From an uncultured Micavibrio sp. (lineage in GTDB: Bacteria > Pseudomonadota > Alphaproteobacteria > Micavibrionales > UBA1664): 16,492 nt of DNA. How positions within the stretch are numbered: position 1 is the first letter of the stretch; each line of letters begins with the position of its first letter. The notes below the pieces were generated by a model. That model made no database searches. It worked only from the letters and a program-made list of their open reading frames with translations, and was not told where the DNA came from. The stretch is taken from assembly GCA_937896295.1 (NCBI GenBank), contig CALBME010000039.1, positions 1 to 16,492 of the forward strand, read 5' to 3'. The position numbers were made by a program, and so were the translations under genes. Below are positions 13,877-16,492 of the stretch, piece by piece.

Positions 13877-15501
13877 CGCGATATATCTTTATTACAGGCG
13901 GGGTTGTTTCTTCTTTAGGGAAGGGCCTCGCCGCCTCCGCTATTGGCGCGCTTTTGCAGGCCCGCGGCTTTACCGTTCGCCTTGCCAAGATGGACCCGTA
14001 CCTCAACGTCGATCCCGGCACCATGTCGCCGTTCCAGCACGGCGAAGTGTTCGTGACCGACGACGGCGCAGAAACCGACCTGGACCTGGGGCATTACGAA
14101 CGTTTCACCGGGCGTTCCGCCAACAAGAACGATTCCATATCGGCCGGACGCATTTTCATGAACGTGCTGCAGCGCGAACGCCGCGGCGACTATCTGGGCG
14201 CCACCATTCAGGTCATTCCGCACATCACCGATGAAATCAAAAACTTCATCCGGGAAAAAGACGGCTCGGCCGATTTTGTGCTGGTCGAGATCGGCGGCAC
14301 GGTCGGTGACATTGAATCCCTGCCGTTCCTTGAGGCGATCCGCCAGTTCGGCAACGAAGTGGGCGAGGCACGCGCCCTGTTCATTCATACCACGCTGTTG
14401 CCGTATATCGCGGCGGCGGGCGAACTGAAAACCAAGCCGACGCAGCATTCGGTCAAGGAACTCCTTTCTGTCGGTATCCGTCCGCGCATCCTGCTGTGCC
14501 GTGCCGACCGCGAAATTCCAGAAGACGAACAGCGTAAAATCGCCCTGTTCTGCAATATCGAACCGCAATGCGTGATCCCGGCGCTGGACGTCAAATCCAT
14601 TTACGAAGTGCCGCTGTCTTACGGTCGTGAAGGACTGGATACGCAGATCCTGCGCTGCTTCAACATGGAAACCAAGGCGCCCAACCTCAAGGTATGGGAA
14701 GATATCAATCACCGGATCTTGAATCCGGAAGGTCATGTGCGCATCGGAATCGTGGGCAAATACACCGAACTGACCGACAGCTATAAATCCCTGAACGAGG
14801 CGCTTGTGCATGGCGGTATCGCCAACAATGTCTCTGTCGATCTGGTTTTCATCGAAGCCGAGAAGTTCGAAAAAGAGGACGAGGCGATCAGCGCGCTGGA
14901 AAACGTCAACGGCATCCTGGTGCCCGGCGGGTTCGGACAGCGCGGCACGGAAGGCATGATCAAGGCCGTGGAATTCGCACGTACCCGTAAAATTCCTTAT
15001 TACGGTATTTGTTTCGGCATGCAGATGGCTGTCATCGAAGGTGTGCGCAACCTGTGCGGCATCAAGGATGCAAGCTCGACCGAATTCGGTGAAACGAAAG
15101 AGCCGGTCGTCGGTCTGATGACCGAATGGATGAAAGGTAACGAGCTGGAAGAACGCAAGGCTGCCGGTGATCTGGGCGGGACCATGCGCCTTGGCGCGTT
15201 CCCGGCATCGCTCAAGGCCGGGTCGCGTGCCGCGCAGGCCTATGGCAGCACCGAAATCAGCGAGCGTCATCGCCACCGGTACGAGGTGAATACCCATTAC
15301 AAGGCCGGTCTGGAAGACAAGGGCATGGTGTTCTCGGGCATGAGTCCTGACAACAAACTTCCTGAAATCGTCGAATACCCGGATCACCCGTGGTTCGTGG
15401 GCGTCCAGTTCCACCCTGAACTGAAATCCAAGCCGTTCGATCCGCACCCGTTGTTCGTGTCGTTCATCCGCGCGGCGCTGGACCAGTCGCGGCTGGTCTG
15501 A
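13873..15501 (+). CDS. pyrG: CTP synthase
   Basis: CTP synthase makes CTP from UTP, ATP and glutamine. The 542 residues are the usual full length. The N-terminal synthetase domain has ITGGVVSSLGKGLAASAIG (7-25), the ATP loop, and the block NVDPGTMSPFQHGEVFV. The C-terminal glutaminase domain (from about 290, GIVGKYTELTDSYKS) has the triad C380 in YGICFGMQMAV, H514 and E516 in VQFHPEL. The start overlaps the secG stop. A weak hairpin spans the last codons. In many alphaproteobacteria kdsA and eno come soon after pyrG, but here an unrelated secretion gene follows. Confidence 0.97.
   Translation: MTRYIFITGGVVSSLGKGLAASAIGALLQARGFTVRLAKMDPYLNVDPGTMSPFQHGEVFVTDDGAETDLDLGHYERFTGRSANKNDSISAGRIFMNVLQRERRGDYLGATIQVIPHITDEIKNFIREKDGSADFVLVEIGGTVGDIESLPFLEAIRQFGNEVGEARALFIHTTLLPYIAAAGELKTKPTQHSVKELLSVGIRPRILLCRADREIPEDEQRKIALFCNIEPQCVIPALDVKSIYEVPLSYGREGLDTQILRCFNMETKAPNLKVWEDINHRILNPEGHVRIGIVGKYTELTDSYKSLNEALVHGGIANNVSVDLVFIEAEKFEKEDEAISALENVNGILVPGGFGQRGTEGMIKAVEFARTRKIPYYGICFGMQMAVIEGVRNLCGIKDASSTEFGETKEPVVGLMTEWMKGNELEERKAAGDLGGTMRLGAFPASLKAGSRAAQAYGSTEISERHRHRYEVNTHYKAGLEDKGMVFSGMSPDNKLPEIVEYPDHPWFVGVQFHPELKSKPFDPHPLFVSFIRAALDQSRLV
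15479..15500 (+). terminator. Weak hairpin at the 3' end of pyrG
   Basis: GACCAG (15481-15486) pairs with CTGGTC (15493-15498) around a six-base loop, extendable by two G-U pairs. The U-rich stretch TTAATTTT begins about eight bases later and is not continuous with the stem, so termination here would be inefficient at best. Confidence 0.22.
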
Positions 15502-15591
15502 CGGGTTAATTTTCCATATCTTTTGATTCTTTGCTCTGTCTGCCCGCCCGCAGATTGAGGTCATGCCCCGTTTATGGGACCATGGTGGTTG

Positions 15592-16492
15592 ATGGGTCGT
15601 TTCGTTTCCCACCGCCGGTCCGTTCTGGTCCGGCTTGTTTTCGTGAACATTGTTCTCTGTGCTTTAGCGGGAACGATGCCCTATGCGTTTGCGCAGGTCG
15701 TTCCCGATCAGATTCCCGGCCCCGCCGATGCCAACCGTATCGCGCCGCAGCCGCAGAAGGCCCCGCCGGAACAGGGGCAGGCCATTCGCGTTGATGGCGA
15801 TACCCTTCCATCCACGGCCATACCCGAAGGCGCAGACCAGATTCACCTTACGCTTGAGGGTGTGTCGTTTGAAAACGTCACGGCCTTTACGCCGGCTGAA
15901 CTCAACGCGCTGTACGCCACGCATATAGGGCAGGACATTACGCTGAATACGGTATACGAAATCGCCGATGCGCTGACGCGCCTGTACCGCGCGCGGGGGT
16001 ATTTCCTGTCCATGGCATATGTGCCGGATCAGAAAATCGGTGGCGGCAAGGTGAAGATCGCGGCGATCGAAGGCCATATCGCTCAGGTTGAATTGGAAAA
16101 GGGCGCTGTACAACGCAACGTATTGTCGCAGTACATTCAGCGCCTTTATTCCTACAAGCCTGTAAAATCGGACCAGCTGGAAAGCTTTCTGCTGCGTATC
16201 AATGATCTTCCGGGTGCTGATTACCGCGCCGTGCTTGCGCAAATGCCTGAAGGTAATCCCGGTTCGGTGAAGCTTGTGCTGATGCCGTCTGACGAAAAGG
16301 GGCGGGGGCAGATCAGCTTCGATAATTTTGGATCGCGCTATCTCGGCCCGCATGAACTTTCGATTTTCTATTCAAAAAGTTTCATACCGATGACGACCAC
16401 CTCGTTATCCGCGCTGACGTCACTGCCGACCAAGGAATTGCGTTATTTCACGGCTGAGCAAAGCGTGACGGTGGCGCCCGATGTGCGCGTCA
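15592..16492 (+). CDS. Two-partner-secretion outer-membrane transporter (ShlB/FhaC/HecB family), N-terminal part
   Basis: These proteins export one large partner protein across the outer membrane. The visible 300 codons begin with a signal peptide: basic SHRRSVLVR, then a hydrophobic stretch, with cleavage likely after AFA (34) before QVVPDQ. A short proline-rich linker (about 40-65) is followed by POTRA domain 1 (about 84-162, LTLEGVSFENVTAFTPAEL to VKIAAIEGHI) and POTRA 2 (about 163-233, including the family phrase RINDLPGADYRA). The barrel begins near 237 with GRGQISFDNFGSRYLGPHE. The start is either ATG 15592, with GGTGG close upstream, or in-frame ATG 15574; the former gives a normal signal peptide. 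The C-terminus and any partner gene are outside the window. No clear promoter was found in 15502-15591, so read-through from pyrG is possible. Confidence 0.87.
   Translation, partial: MGRFVSHRRSVLVRLVFVNIVLCALAGTMPYAFAQVVPDQIPGPADANRIAPQPQKAPPEQGQAIRVDGDTLPSTAIPEGADQIHLTLEGVSFENVTAFTPAELNALYATHIGQDITLNTVYEIADALTRLYRARGYFLSMAYVPDQKIGGGKVKIAAIEGHIAQVELEKGAVQRNVLSQYIQRLYSYKPVKSDQLESFLLRINDLPGADYRAVLAQMPEGNPGSVKLVLMPSDEKGRGQISFDNFGSRYLGPHELSIFYSKSFIPMTTTSLSALTSLPTKELRYFTAEQSVTVAPDVRV

Noticed and set aside
13915..15612. A 565-codon open frame antisense to pyrG
   Set aside because: It mirrors the high-GC third-position bias of pyrG, has no family motifs, and pyrG is complete and certain on the other strand. 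Long antisense frames are common opposite such genes.
1..16492. tRNA, rRNA, CRISPR arrays, insertion sequences, attachment sites
   Set aside because: Looked for by eye; no repeated spacer pattern, transposase motif, terminal repeats or tRNA-like cloverleaf was recognised. A tool-based scan could still find a small RNA.

Overview
The window is a stretch of chromosome from a bacterium, most likely an alphaproteobacterium. The strongest reasons are the direct-repeat LexA operator GTTC-N7-GTTC in front of lexA (the alphaproteobacterial SOS box), the neighbourhood ppiD-trpE-trpG-trpD-trpC-lexA-comEC-gltX, a ComEC whose C-terminal lactamase-like part has lost its metal ligands, and the tpiA-secG-pyrG run. 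No finer placement is justified from the sequence alone. No tRNA, rRNA, insertion sequence, CRISPR array or prophage gene was found, and base composition looks even throughout.

Layout. At the left end are two overlapping minus-strand genes for small exported proteins of unknown function (1-924, the first cut by the window edge). A divergent control region (925-1165) follows, then ilvA (1166-2710). Convergent with ilvA is gltX (2707-4131, minus), and divergent from gltX is comEC (4172-6310, plus). From 12692 down to 6320 runs a long minus-strand block: ppiD, trpE, trpG, trpD, trpC and lexA. The four trp genes are joined by ATGA stop/start overlaps, and trpE overlaps ppiD. Divergent from ppiD is tpiA-secG-pyrG (12743-15501, plus). 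The right end holds the first 300 codons of a two-partner-secretion outer-membrane transporter (15592 onward).

Working together. ilvA commits threonine to isoleucine; ppiD-trpEGDC links a periplasmic folding factor to the first steps of tryptophan synthesis; lexA controls the SOS response and carries its own operator; tpiA, secG and pyrG supply glycolysis, a translocase subunit and CTP. GltX charges tRNA-Glu.

The most interesting signal is in front of ilvA. A strong-looking promoter sits so that RNA should begin at, or within a base or so of, the ATG of an 18-codon reading frame, MLNAVQAIIISIKLGRI, with five isoleucines of which three are consecutive. Its end lies in a 7-bp hairpin that is mutually exclusive with a second hairpin, followed by a C-rich, G-poor stretch. 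This looks like isoleucine-dependent attenuation of ilvA by a leaderless leader peptide, possibly through Rho, because no U-run is present. Other points for a second look are a histidine-rich GltX tail, an unusual cysteine in TrpD's glycine loop, and a symmetric bidirectional promoter between ppiD and tpiA.
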